DNA of 64,000 bases, from NCBI GenBank assembly GCA_958437495.1, contig CAUBOH010000003.1:1-64000 (forward strand), read 5' to 3'. The notes beneath the pieces were generated by a model. It was not told where the DNA came from. It saw nothing but the letters and a program-made list of their open reading frames with translations, and made no database searches. Position numbers and translations under genes: made by a program. Below, piece after piece: positions 1 to 8,422 of this stretch; position 1 is the first letter of the stretch, and each line of letters opens with the position of its first letter. This DNA is from an uncultured Collinsella sp. (GTDB taxonomy: Bacteria; Actinomycetota; Coriobacteriia; Coriobacteriales; Coriobacteriaceae).

Positions 1-54
1 CTCGAGGACAAGGTCTCCTCGACCAACGTCGCTTACGTCGCTCAGGTGCGCTAA
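1..54 (+). CDS. 3' end of an unidentified gene (truncated by window)
   Basis: The first 17 codons read in frame 1 without interruption and end in TAA, and a strong intrinsic terminator on the same strand follows about 30 bases later. That makes a real gene end likely. The peptide tail (ending AYVAQVR) is too short to name a family. Confidence 0.5.
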   Translation, partial: LEDKVSSTNVAYVAQVR

Positions 55-82
55 ATCGCACTTGCACGCAGATTTGCATTGC

Positions 83-120
83 AAAGGGCCCGGAAGGCAA
101 AGCCTTCCGGGCCCTTTTTT
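83..120 (+). terminator. Rho-independent terminator
   Basis: A near-perfect hairpin has a 13 to 16-bp GC-rich stem (arm GGGCCCGGAAGGC), an AAA loop and a run of six T. It closes the plus-strand gene entering from the left. The next gene is on the opposite strand. Confidence 0.9.
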
Positions 121-256
121 AAACCTTCTTCGTATGCCGCTTCATCGATTTGTGTTCAGTCGCTAACCTTTCCGATGCCGAGCGTACCACCGAAGATGCC
201 CTGCGACGGGAACTGTAGGTCAATTGGGATGAACTGTTCACCGTCAAGCCAGCCGG

Positions 257-1105
257 CTAGCAGCTAGCAATCAGAGGGACTGCGGGAACGTCAGAAGCGG
301 CAACGCGAGCCGCAAAGCCCGCCTCGGTCAGCTCGATGACCTCGGTAAACGTTGCATCGAAAAACTCCTCAGTTAACAGGCGGTATGGCGGATGGCCGGG
401 CTCACCGGGGTTTTCGCGCACAATCTCGTGCATAACGCCGATGGTCTTGAGCACATACTCCTTCTGAATGGGATACTGCCCAAAACGCGTCGCCGCAGTA
501 TACAGGCGATCGGTCGCGCGCGGAATCGAAACAATGCCGAGCGTCTTGCCAAACCAGTCAAAGTCACCTTGCTTTTTAATGCGGAATTCCTCGCACGGCT
601 TGCCGCCGTGCGCCTCCAGGTACTGATTCACGCGCGTATTCCATACGGTATCGGCCACCAGATGCGACCAGACGCCCAGCGTTAAATCGAGCAACGACTG
701 CGCCACATCTTCGGACGCAAGCGAGAACTCACAGGCGCCGGGACCGACAACCGGCTCGGAATCCTTGTAGCGCTGGGGATAGTGCACGCGGTTCAGTCGC
801 TCGCGCTCCTCGACAATCGAGGTAGCCTCGGCGGGTTCGCCCGCGGGTGCGCCTTTAAGCAACGGTGCCACAAAGGTATCCCAAAACTCATGCTCACGAG
901 GCTTAGGGATGGGCTCAGGCTTTGCAAAGTGCGTAATGCGATACGGAATGGGATCAGCGATACCGGGAACCATATAGCCCACAAAAATGTCCGGAACCAC
1001 GCAGCCAAACAAGAAGGCATTGCGGTCACGAACGCTATCGGCAAGCACGCCAGCACGCGCCAGCAAGCGCTCCGTTTGAGCGATATGAATGTTCCAACTT
1101 GGCAT
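257..1105 (-). CDS. zinc-dependent phospholipase C-like protein
   Basis: This 282-residue protein resembles the zinc-dependent phospholipase C / S1-P1 nuclease-like family, which hydrolyses phosphoesters with clustered metal ions. Visible candidate metal ligands are His6 in the N-terminal PSWNIHI, Asp39 in VPDIF, His59 in ITHF, and His148 and Asp152 in GVWSHLVADTVW. No signal peptide is evident, so it is probably cytoplasmic, unlike secreted toxins of the family. The start is placed at the second ATG (1105) because GGGGG lies just upstream and the family begins MPSW..H; an ATG at 1117 is the alternative. It lies downstream of the cbiMQO genes on the same strand with an 80-base gap. The substrate is unknown. 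Confidence 0.65.
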   Translation of the reverse strand: MPSWNIHIAQTERLLARAGVLADSVRDRNAFLFGCVVPDIFVGYMVPGIADPIPYRITHFAKPEPIPKPREHEFWDTFVAPLLKGAPAGEPAEATSIVEERERLNRVHYPQRYKDSEPVVGPGACEFSLASEDVAQSLLDLTLGVWSHLVADTVWNTRVNQYLEAHGGKPCEEFRIKKQGDFDWFGKTLGIVSIPRATDRLYTAATRFGQYPIQKEYVLKTIGVMHEIVRENPGEPGHPPYRLLTEEFFDATFTEVIELTEAGFAARVAASDVPAVPLIASC

Positions 1106-1184
1106 AGCTACCCCCATAAAAACCTGGATAACTATACCATCACGGCAAAGCCGCGCGGGCGGCTACGCACGCTCTACGCAGCAA

Positions 1185-1955
1185 CTAGTCCGTAGCACCG
1201 CTTTCGGTTCCATACGACGGCGAAGGCGCCTCGACCACATGGTGATATCGATCAATATAGATTGCACGGGCACCCAGGCGTCGCACCAAATCCTGGTGAT
1301 GTGTGCTCATCAAGACCGTCTTACCAGCAGCAACGTAGGCCAGCAAAAAGTTGACCACGATGTCGCACGAGTCCTCGTCAAGTCCGTTGGTAGGCTCGTC
1401 GAGCACGAGGATATCGGGGTTCATCGATACGACTGCCGCCAGCGCCACGCGCTTCTTTTGCCCGCCCGAAAGCTGATAGGGCGAGGCATCGACCAGGTCG
1501 GCAACTTGAAACAGTTCCATAGCATCGCGCACGCGACGGTCGAGCTCACCCGTCGGCAGCCCCATTTGAGCCGGGCCAAAAGCGACTTCCTCGCCCACTG
1601 TGGCACAGAACAGCTGAGCATCGGCATTTTGAAACACAAAGCCTACGCGCTGATGAAAACGCTGAGCGGCCGCAGAGTCCTTTAGAAACGCCGCATCGAT
1701 CACGTGCCCGTCAAACAGGTATGCCCCTGCGTCCGCGAGTTCAAGGCCGTTAATAAGGCGCATAATCGTCGTCTTACCGCAGCCGTTGGGACCGAGTAGG
1801 GCAACGAGTTCACCACGATCGACCTGCAGTGACACGCCATCGACAACCGTATGGCCCGCATAGGAGAACACTACGTCGCGAAACTCGATGAGCGGCGTGG
1901 CCTCGGCGCTTGCAGCACCGCTCGCGCCCATCGCGCCATTTGTATCATTTGCCAA
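1185..1955 (-). CDS. cbiO: ECF transporter ATP-binding protein, cobalt/nickel type (CbiO)
   Basis: This is a 256-residue ATPase of an energy-coupling-factor importer. Walker A (GPNGCGKT), the signature (LSGGQKKRVALA) and Walker B (ILVLDEPTNGLD) are all present in the usual order. The start codon is a TTG with AAGGG upstream; no ATG is as well placed. The gene lies 44 bases after cbiQ. A single ATPase is expected to form a homodimer that drives the CbiM/CbiQ membrane pair. Co-location with cbiM indicates Co2+ or Ni2+ import rather than a vitamin. Confidence 0.9.
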   Translation of the reverse strand: MANDTNGAMGASGAASAEATPLIEFRDVVFSYAGHTVVDGVSLQVDRGELVALLGPNGCGKTTIMRLINGLELADAGAYLFDGHVIDAAFLKDSAAAQRFHQRVGFVFQNADAQLFCATVGEEVAFGPAQMGLPTGELDRRVRDAMELFQVADLVDASPYQLSGGQKKRVALAAVVSMNPDILVLDEPTNGLDEDSCDIVVNFLLAYVAAGKTVLMSTHHQDLVRRLGARAIYIDRYHHVVEAPSPSYGTESGATD

Positions 1956-1999
1956 AACGTCGCCCTTCCCTATTCATATCGACGGTTCGACCGCCCGCC

Positions 2000-2836
2000 T
2001 TACAGCACCGCACACAACACGGCGAGTAGAACCACAACGGCCGCGTAAACGGCATCGCGCCAGCCAAAGCCGATCCGTGCAGACGCCGGATACACGCCGG
2101 CAAAGCCGCGGCACAGCATGGCCTCGTCCATCGCGCGGCTGCATTCCATCGCTTTGATAAAGGTCATGCCCATGATACCCGCGATCGAATCGGTACGCGA
2201 AAATCCCTCAGGCGCACGGCCAACGCTGCGCAGCATGACCGATTCGCACAGATCGTGCGCCGTGCGTCCCAGCACCTCGATATGCTTGAGCGCCATATCA
2301 AACGTAAAGATGACCTCGTCGGGCAGGTGCAGCATTTTGAGCGCGGCCGACATGCGGCTCCAGGTAAGCGTCCACGAAACACCCAGCACCAGCGACACAT
2401 TAATAAACGTCTTGAGCGCAATCTTGAGCATGGCGCCCGTGGCAGAAGTGCCCAGCAGCAGGGCAGGCAGCGCCAGAACCACCGCGAGCCCCGCAGCGCC
2501 AAGCGCCGGCACAAAGGTCGCGCGCAGCCCGCGTACGGGGCGCACGGCAACGAGTACCAGCGCGATAGCCGCCATCAACATGAGGTACAGCGGGCTCTGC
2601 GTCAGGCACACGCACAGAACGCAAACGAACATCCCTACCAAACGCACCGGGGCCGAATCGGAAGAAAGGGCGCGGTCGATTATCGACCCGCCCTTGTGTG
2701 CGCCGCCGCCCAGGCGAACCCGTTCAAGCAGGCTCGCCAGGTGCAGGACATTCTTTTGCATCACACGATGCCGAGCCCCCGCGGGCTCGTATCGCTCCTC
2801 GACCGCAAGCCAGCTAGGCAGCTCGGCTATTGCCAT
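2000..2836 (-). CDS. cbiQ: ECF transporter transmembrane coupling protein CbiQ (EcfT)
   Basis: This 278-residue multi-span membrane protein has about five or six hydrophobic helices in residues 70-180 and near the C-terminus. The coupling-helix region contains CESVMLRSVGR and AMDEAMLCRGFAG, matching the Arg-containing ATPase-contact motifs of EcfT/CbiQ. The start is taken at ATG 2836, with GGAAAG upstream; a GTG two codons earlier is the alternative. The gene overlaps the end of cbiM by about 23 bases, which suggests translational coupling. Confidence 0.88.
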   Translation of the reverse strand: MAIAELPSWLAVEERYEPAGARHRVMQKNVLHLASLLERVRLGGGAHKGGSIIDRALSSDSAPVRLVGMFVCVLCVCLTQSPLYLMLMAAIALVLVAVRPVRGLRATFVPALGAAGLAVVLALPALLLGTSATGAMLKIALKTFINVSLVLGVSWTLTWSRMSAALKMLHLPDEVIFTFDMALKHIEVLGRTAHDLCESVMLRSVGRAPEGFSRTDSIAGIMGMTFIKAMECSRAMDEAMLCRGFAGVYPASARIGFGWRDAVYAAVVVLLAVLCAVL

Positions 2837-3899
2837 GAGCACCGCTTTCCTTGACCGTCAGCGAGACCAGGCGGAATGCGATAGTGAGCACCGCCACGCC
2901 AATCACGCCCGAAAGAATATACATCGCGGCCTGGCCGGCAAAGCCAAGACCCTGCTCCTCGGAATAGGCCTGCAGATAATCGCCCGTGGGCAGGGCATCG
3001 GCAAAGGTCGGGGTATCGAGGCCGACCGAAGCCTGCAGGCTGTCGTCGCCAGCCTCCTGAACGGCAGTCGCGGCGCCTTCGGCGTCCCACTCACCCCAAG
3101 CGTCACCGGTGGCAAGCAAGCCGAGCGGCGTGGCCGCCACGAGCACGGCGACCAGAATGAGCGTGGGGACCAGCGAGGTCTTCTTGGCAGCAGCGCCCTC
3201 GGCAGCAAGCTGGCCATCGACGGCCTCGGGCCCGACGATAATGCTCGGCGCCGTCTTCTTAATGAAACCGTAGATGGCGGCCGTCGCCACGCCCTCGATC
3301 ACGCCGGCAACCAGCATATGCGGGATCAACATGGCCGGAATAGCCACGGACAGTGGGAAGGGGCAGTACAGCGGCGCGCCCGAAGCGTTGGTAAAGAGCA
3401 TCGGCTGAATACCAAACTCGATTGCCGCGCACAGGGCCGCCAGGCACAGGCCGACCCAACCGCTCACGATGGCAGAAACCGAGGTGCCCCAGCTCTTGTC
3501 GTGCAGACGGCTGTTGAGCGCACGGAACACGATGGCAGCGACAAACGGCAGCACAAAGGCCATGTTAAAGCAGTTGGCACCAAACGACAGAACGCCGCCG
3601 TCGCCAAACAGCAGCGCCTGCAGCGCGAGTGCAACCGAGACTGCAATGGCAGCAGCCTCGGGGCCCAGCAGCAGTGCAATGAGCGCGCCGCCAACGGCAT
3701 GACCAGTGGTACCGCCGGGCAGCGGCACGTTGAACATCATGAGCAAGAAGGAGAATGCGGCGCAGATGCCCAGAAACGCCATATGCTCGCGATCGAGCGT
3801 GGCGCGCACCTTTTTGATGCAATGGACCCAAACGGGCACCATCGCCACCGCCATAACGGCATCGGTCTGCGGGGACAGATAATTATCGGGAATATGCAT
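2814..3899 (-). CDS. cbiM: cobalt/nickel substrate-capture protein CbiM/NikM with C-terminal CbiN/PDGLE-like part
   Basis: This 361-residue membrane protein is the metal-specific S-component of an ECF importer. It begins MHIPDNYLSP; in this family the free N-terminal Met and His2 form part of the metal site, so the start must be 3899 and not the upstream in-frame ATG at 3911. Residues 1-220 carry the CbiM core (PLPGGTTGHAVGG, SFGANCFNMAF). The C-terminal third has TPLGLLATGDAWGEW and a final membrane helix, the layout of CbiM/NikM proteins fused to a CbiN/PDGLE domain. This explains the absence of a separate cbiN. It is first in the cbiMQO operon, behind a structured leader with a terminator. 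Co versus Ni cannot be told from sequence. Confidence 0.9.
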   Translation of the reverse strand: MHIPDNYLSPQTDAVMAVAMVPVWVHCIKKVRATLDREHMAFLGICAAFSFLLMMFNVPLPGGTTGHAVGGALIALLLGPEAAAIAVSVALALQALLFGDGGVLSFGANCFNMAFVLPFVAAIVFRALNSRLHDKSWGTSVSAIVSGWVGLCLAALCAAIEFGIQPMLFTNASGAPLYCPFPLSVAIPAMLIPHMLVAGVIEGVATAAIYGFIKKTAPSIIVGPEAVDGQLAAEGAAAKKTSLVPTLILVAVLVAATPLGLLATGDAWGEWDAEGAATAVQEAGDDSLQASVGLDTPTFADALPTGDYLQAYSEEQGLGFAGQAAMYILSGVIGVAVLTIAFRLVSLTVKESGAHGNSRAA

Positions 3900-3968
3900 G
3901 AGCCCTCTCAATCAGAACGTTGCGTGTTACGTTTCTGACAATCCGTAACACCGACTCTGCATACTAAC

Positions 3969-4097
3969 AAAAAGACGCACCGCCCACAACGCAGCACGCC
4001 CTTGCAATACGTACGTTATTAACCCAGGTCCACGCACCGCCCAATAAAGGGCCCATGCACTCCCAACTTTCCGGTCACCCGGAAGAAGGTGCGGTCC
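3969..4097 (-). promoter_or_regulatory. structured leader of cbiMQO with intrinsic terminator and switchable pairing
   Basis: On the minus strand, 70 bases before the cbiM start, GGCGTGCTGC and GCGGTGCGTC can form a 10-bp stem followed by five T (3969-4000), an intrinsic terminator. The 11-mer GGGCGGTGCGT occurs twice (4032-4042 and 3975-3985). An upstream strand (4088-4097, GGACCGCACC) can pair with either copy, so pairing with the second would break the terminator. A hairpin TTCCGG-GTGA-CCGGAA with a GNRA loop lies between. No B12 box or known NiCo-type signature is visible. It may be a metal-responsive or other attenuator. Confidence 0.5.
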
Positions 4098-4118
4098 GCT
4101 CGCAACAAGGTTAACGTA

Positions 4119-4213
4119 GGAACCCGCCCCCGAGAGGGGTTTTCTAAGGCAACATCCCGCAGCCGCGAAGCGGCGAGGACGTTGCCGTGAAAACCCCGCA
4201 GGGGGCGGGTTCC
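4119..4213 (-). other. 95-base nested hairpin directly downstream of pheT
   Basis: Four consecutive pairs of complementary segments nest perfectly or nearly so: GGAACCCGCCCC/GGGGCGGGTTCC (12 bp), GGGGTTTTC/GAAAACCCC (9 bp), GGCAACGTCC/GGGATGTTGCC, and a GCCGC-TTCG-CGGC cap. It starts 12 bases after the pheT stop. There is no T-run, so it is not a standard terminator. It may protect the 3' end, or act as a DNA cruciform. Confidence 0.75.
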
Positions 4214-4225
4214 GAACGGTAAAGA

Positions 4226-6679
4226 TTACGAACGGACTTCGCCGTTTACGCCCTTGCACACCTTGGTGACGATCTTCTGGTGCGCCTTCTCTACCTCTTC
4301 GCTGGTAAGCGTGTGGTCGTCCGAGCGATACGTGAGCGCAAAGGCCATGGACTTCTTGCCCTTGCCGATACGAACCGGATCGCGGTAGACATCGAACAGG
4401 CGCACGCCCTCGAGCAGCTTGCCGCCGGCGCTGGTAATACGGCGCTCAAGATCCTCGCAGGTCACGGAGTTATCGACCACGATAGCCAGGTCATGCTCAA
4501 CGGCAGGGTACTGCGAGAACTCGCGGTAGTTCTCCTGATTGCGGGCGCCCTTGATCAGCTTGTCCAAGTCGAGCTCAAAGGCAACGACGACCTCATCGAT
4601 GCCCATCGCCTCGCGCGCCTCGGGGTGAATCTCGCCGACCCAGCCCAGCACGGTGCCGCCGGACAGAACCTCGGCCGCACGGCCCGGCTGCAAGAAGGCA
4701 TAGCCCTCGCCCTCAACGGGACGGAAGCGGACCTTCTCGATGCGCAGCTGGGCGAGCAACTCCTCGACGATGCCCTTGCCAAAGAAGAAGCGCAGCTTGC
4801 GGTACTTCATGTTCCAAGACTGCTCGCTCCACTGGCCCGAGAGCACGCCCGCGACGGACTTGGTCTCCTTGGGCAGGCTGGCGTTCTCGCGACCGTGGAA
4901 CAGGCTGCCGACCTCGTACAGGTGCACGTTGGGCGTGCCGTGGGCCTCGTTATAGGCAACGGACTGCAGCAGGCCCGGCAACAGCGAGCGGCGCATCTCG
5001 GTCTGCTCGGCTACCAGCGGGTTCATGAGCACCACGGGGCAACCGCGGCCCTCGGTAGACATACCGATCTTCTCCAGGTCGCCCGGGGCGGCAAAGCCAA
5101 AAGTCGTAGTCTCGTTGAGACCGCAGGCGCGCAGGATCTCGCCGACCTTGCGAGTAAGCTTTTGCTCGCGGGTCAGACCGCCAATGTGGTTCTTGGCAGC
5201 TGGGATGGTCGCCGTCACACGGCCCATGCCCCATAGGCGCAGGACCTCCTCGATCAGGTCAATCTCGCGCGGCAGGTCGGGACGGAAGCTCGGCGGGGTA
5301 ACCATAAAGTCCTCGCCGTCGCGCTCGACGGTGCAGCCCAGACGGGTGAGCGAACGCTCGATAAAGTCGGGCTCGATATCGGCACCGCAGATGGCGTGCA
5401 CACGAGCCAGGCGCAGCTTAATGCTGTCGATGGTCTTGGGCGCGGGGAAAACGTCGACGTAGCCGGGAGCAACCTCGCCGCCGGCGATCTGTTCGATGAG
5501 CGCGCAGGTAACGTTGGCGACATCCACGCAGCCGGTCTCATCGACCTGGCGCTCAAAGCGAATGGAGGCGTCGGAGATCAGCGACAGATCGCGGCTGGTG
5601 TGCGAGGTGCGACCGGCGTTGAAGCAGGCACTCTCGACCATCACGTCGACAGTGTCGTCCTCGATCTCGGAATCCATGCCGCCCATAACGCCGGCCAACG
5701 CCACGGGGCGCTTGCCGTCGGTGATAAGGCCCATGCCGGCGTCGAGCACGCGCTCCTCGCCGTCGAGCGTCGTGAACTTCTCATCCTGCTGGGCGGCGCG
5801 AACCACCACGCGACGGTGGCCATCGCGCTCTGCAAAGGTGTCCAGATCAAAGGCGTGCAGCGGCTGACCGGTGAGCATCATCACGTAGTTGGTGATGTCG
5901 ACGATGTTGTTGTGCGGGCGCACGCCCAGGGCATTAAGGCGCTTGACCATCCAGTCGGGCGACGGGCCGACCTTCACGTTGCGCACGATGCGGGCGACAT
6001 AGCGGTCGCACAGGCCCTCGTCGGCAATCTCGACGGAAAGCTCGTCGTCGGTCGCGCGGCCGGTCTCCGCCTTGATGGCGGGCAGCTCAACGTGGAAATC
6101 GCGATCGAAAATGGCGCCGGTCTCGCGGGCCATGCCGATCATGGACAGACAGTCGGGGCGGTTAGGCGTGATCTCGCAGTCGAGCACGGTGTCGCTCGAG
6201 CCCACGTACTCGGCAAACGGCATGCCGCAGGGCGTATCCTCGGGCAGAATCATAATGCCGGAGTGGTCGCCGCCCAGGCCGAGCTCGCGTGCGGAGCAGT
6301 TCATGCCCATGGACACGACGCCGCGAAGCTTGCTCTTCTTGATCTTGACGTCGCCGGGCAGAACCGCGCCGATCATGGCCGTGACGATGTGGTCGCCGGC
6401 CTCGAAGTTCTGCGCGCCGCAGACGATCTGCAGCGGAGCGGGGTTGCCGTCGGCGTCGAGGTTTTTGTCGCCCACGTCGACCGAGCACACATACATATGG
6501 TCGCTATCGGGGTGCGGGGTCTTGGTGAGCACCTTGGCGGTCACCACGTGGTCGAAGGATTCTCCCACGGTGTCAATCGCCTCGACCTCGGTGCCGGTAC
6601 GGATATATTCGTCCGAAAGGGTCTTGGGATCCTCCGGAATATCGATCATGGTCTTGAGCCAGTCGTAAGAAACGCGCAT
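4226..6679 (-). CDS. pheT: phenylalanine-tRNA ligase beta subunit
   Basis: This 817-residue protein is the beta subunit of the alpha2-beta2 enzyme that charges tRNA-Phe. Domains in order are an N-terminal tRNA-binding OB fold (residues about 40-155, VVTAKVLTKTPHPDSDHM), B3/B4 editing region (about 210-390), B5 (about 405-475), the catalytic-like core (about 490-700) and a C-terminal anticodon-binding FDX-ACB domain (about 720-815, REFSQYPAVEHDLAIVVD). Length and layout are normal. AGGAG precedes the ATG by seven bases. It is transcribed with pheS under the upstream T-box; the 162-base gap to pheS holds a hairpin element. Confidence 0.97.
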   Translation of the reverse strand: MRVSYDWLKTMIDIPEDPKTLSDEYIRTGTEVEAIDTVGESFDHVVTAKVLTKTPHPDSDHMYVCSVDVGDKNLDADGNPAPLQIVCGAQNFEAGDHIVTAMIGAVLPGDVKIKKSKLRGVVSMGMNCSARELGLGGDHSGIMILPEDTPCGMPFAEYVGSSDTVLDCEITPNRPDCLSMIGMARETGAIFDRDFHVELPAIKAETGRATDDELSVEIADEGLCDRYVARIVRNVKVGPSPDWMVKRLNALGVRPHNNIVDITNYVMMLTGQPLHAFDLDTFAERDGHRRVVVRAAQQDEKFTTLDGEERVLDAGMGLITDGKRPVALAGVMGGMDSEIEDDTVDVMVESACFNAGRTSHTSRDLSLISDASIRFERQVDETGCVDVANVTCALIEQIAGGEVAPGYVDVFPAPKTIDSIKLRLARVHAICGADIEPDFIERSLTRLGCTVERDGEDFMVTPPSFRPDLPREIDLIEEVLRLWGMGRVTATIPAAKNHIGGLTREQKLTRKVGEILRACGLNETTTFGFAAPGDLEKIGMSTEGRGCPVVLMNPLVAEQTEMRRSLLPGLLQSVAYNEAHGTPNVHLYEVGSLFHGRENASLPKETKSVAGVLSGQWSEQSWNMKYRKLRFFFGKGIVEELLAQLRIEKVRFRPVEGEGYAFLQPGRAAEVLSGGTVLGWVGEIHPEAREAMGIDEVVVAFELDLDKLIKGARNQENYREFSQYPAVEHDLAIVVDNSVTCEDLERRITSAGGKLLEGVRLFDVYRDPVRIGKGKKSMAFALTYRSDDHTLTSEEVEKAHQKIVTKVCKGVNGEVRS

Positions 6680-6748
6680 GTAGCTCTCCTAGTTCTTAAT
6701 CTCCGCAAAGGGAGGAATATCAAATGAAGACGTTCGCCTTAGGGTTGT

Positions 6749-6835
6749 CCAGGTGCCCCAGGTTGGCGTGAAAGAGGAGCGACGCGTACTAAAGGTACGC
6801 GAGCGACGGTTTGAACGCCAAGATGGGGTGCCTGG
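6749..6835 (-). other. nested hairpin in the pheS-pheT gap
   Basis: CCAGGCACCCC pairs with GGGGCACCTGG (2x2 internal mismatch), TTGGCGT with ACGCCAA, and the inner GCGTAC with GTACGC. The structure starts six bases after the pheS stop codon and lies inside the operon. It resembles in layout the hairpin after pheT, though the sequence is unrelated. It may stabilise the upstream message or adjust subunit ratio. Confidence 0.7.
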
Positions 6836-6841
6836 GCAAGC

Positions 6842-7918
6842 CTAAAATTGGTTGAGGAACCTCATATCGCCCGTCATGAGAGTTCTGAGGTCGGGCAGGT
6901 CGTAGCGCAGGGCCGCGACGCGCTCGGCGCCAATGCCAAAGGCGAAGCCGGTGTACTTCTCGGGATCGATGCCGCAGTTGATCAGGACGTTGGGGTCGAC
7001 CATGCCGCAGCCCAGGATCTCGATCCAGCCGCTGTGCTTGCAGAAGTTGCAGCCCTTGCCGCCGCACACGTGGCAGCTCACGTCCACCTCGCAGGAAGGC
7101 TCGGTGAAGGGGAAGAAGTGCGGGCGGTAGCGCGTCTTGCGGTCCTCGCCAAACATGCACTTAACAAAGTAGTCGAGCGTGCCCTTAAGGTCGCCAAAAG
7201 TGATGCCCTCGTCGACGACTAGGCCCTCAATCTGGTTGAACTGCGGCAGGTGGCAGGCGTCGGCCGTGTCGGGACGGTAGACGGTGCCCGGGCAAATCAT
7301 GTAGATGGGCGGCTTTTGCGACTCCATGGTGTGGATCTGCACACCCGAGGTCTGGGTGCGCAGCAGCACGTCGGACTCGCCGTGGGCGTGGGCCTCGGGA
7401 TGCGCGACGCTGCCGGGGTTATTGTCGACCACGTAGAAGGTATCGCGGGCCGAGCGGCTCGGGTGATCCATGGGGGCGTTGAGCGCGGTGAAGTTGTAGT
7501 AGGAGGTGTCGACCATGGGGCCGGACTCGACGGTGTAGCCGATGCCGCAGAAGATGTCCTCGGCCTCCTCGATAATCTGCTTGATCAGGTGCTGGTGGCC
7601 GATCTGCGGACGGATGCCCGGCAACGTGATGTCGACGGCGTCGTGCTCCAGTGCGTGCTTGAGGGCGGCGGCCTTCATCTCGGTGTTGCGCTCGTCGAGC
7701 ATGCCCTCGATCAGCTGGCGCATCTCGTTGGCGCGCTTGCCCATCACGGGACGATCCTCGGGGGCGAGCTTGCCCATCATGCGCATCAGACCGGTAATAC
7801 GGCCCTTGCGGCCGAGCAGCTCAACGCGCGCAGCCTCGAGCTTGGCGGCGTCGTCGGCGCCTGCGACGAGCTCCTTGGCCTCTTCCTCGAGTTTGACCAG
7901 ATCATCAATCAGACTCAT
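6842..7918 (-). CDS. pheS: phenylalanine-tRNA ligase alpha subunit
   Basis: This 358-residue catalytic subunit of PheRS has an N-terminal coiled-coil (about residues 1-85), then the class II core with motif 2 (YRPDTADACHLPQFNQIEGL, about 215-235) and motif 3 (GFAFGIGAERVAALRYD, near the C-terminus). A CHVCGGKGCNFC insert supplies four cysteines that could bind zinc, as in a subset of bacterial PheS proteins. The ATG has AAAGGGAA upstream. It is the first gene of the pheST operon, with a T-box leader before it. Confidence 0.97.
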   Translation of the reverse strand: MSLIDDLVKLEEEAKELVAGADDAAKLEAARVELLGRKGRITGLMRMMGKLAPEDRPVMGKRANEMRQLIEGMLDERNTEMKAAALKHALEHDAVDITLPGIRPQIGHQHLIKQIIEEAEDIFCGIGYTVESGPMVDTSYYNFTALNAPMDHPSRSARDTFYVVDNNPGSVAHPEAHAHGESDVLLRTQTSGVQIHTMESQKPPIYMICPGTVYRPDTADACHLPQFNQIEGLVVDEGITFGDLKGTLDYFVKCMFGEDRKTRYRPHFFPFTEPSCEVDVSCHVCGGKGCNFCKHSGWIEILGCGMVDPNVLINCGIDPEKYTGFAFGIGAERVAALRYDLPDLRTLMTGDMRFLNQF

Positions 7919-8003
7919 GTCTTCCCTTTCGTCTCTCGCGCATTCGCTTGCCGGGGCGACCGATGCCGCTTGGCGCTACGAAAACGCGGCCCGGTTCGGT
8001 AAC

Positions 8004-8285
8004 AAAAAACCGCCCTCGGGCATGTGCATTGCCCAAGGACGGTTGAATTCCGCGGTACCACCTTGTTTGACCCGGCGGATGTCTGGCCCGCCGTGCCCAC
8101 TCTGCGCCCCTTGTCGCGAGGCTCACGGCTTCCCTACTGGGGCTTCGCCGCCGCTGGCCGCGTGCCCGTTGAGGTTGCTGCTCGGGAGTGAACGCTTGGC
8201 CCTTGCCACCGCAGGAAGGCTTGCAGCCCATGACCTTCCCTCTCTTGCCGGCGACGCGGCGGGCAAAACCCTCTCCGTCAACGCA
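8004..8285 (-). promoter_or_regulatory. T-box leader controlling pheST
   Basis: On the minus strand the invariant T-box AAGGTGGTACCGCGGAATT is at 8046-8064. It is followed by an intrinsic terminator (8004-8043; AACCGTCCTTGGGCA paired with TGCCCGAGGGCGGTT, then six T) that shares sequence with the antiterminator. A long Stem I region extends to about 8285. A TTC (Phe codon) followed by A at 8190-8192 is a plausible specifier. Uncharged tRNA-Phe is expected to pair with the T-box and prevent termination. The specifier position is inferred. Confidence 0.93.
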
Positions 8286-8422
8286 TTGGGCTATAGGATA
8301 ACACATTCTGCGAGCATATCGCCGCGTTCCGTTTTGTTCGCACTGGGTACAAGGCAGGTAGCTGTGCAAACTGGCCGCACGCCCACCCGTGGCGCTCGAC
8401 CTGCGAGATCAAGGATATAGGT

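Noticed and set aside
2814..3911. Start of cbiM at the upstream ATG (3911)
   Set aside because: The family requires a mature N-terminus beginning Met-His for metal binding, so the ATG at 3899 is the functional start.
2118..3938. 606-codon plus-strand open frame opposite cbiM/cbiQ
   Set aside because: It lies wholly antisense to two clearly recognisable membrane proteins; its translation is low-complexity Arg/Ser/His-rich, typical of shadow frames in GC-rich DNA.
3927..4259. Cobalamin or NiCo riboswitch of a known class in front of cbiM
   Set aside because: No B12 box (GCCACTG) and no NiCo-type repeated GGACAG pattern could be found by eye. It is kept only as an unclassified structured leader.
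5396..6727. 443-codon plus-strand open frame opposite pheT
   Set aside because: It is antisense to pheT and Val/His/Gly-rich with no domain. It is a mirror of codon bias.
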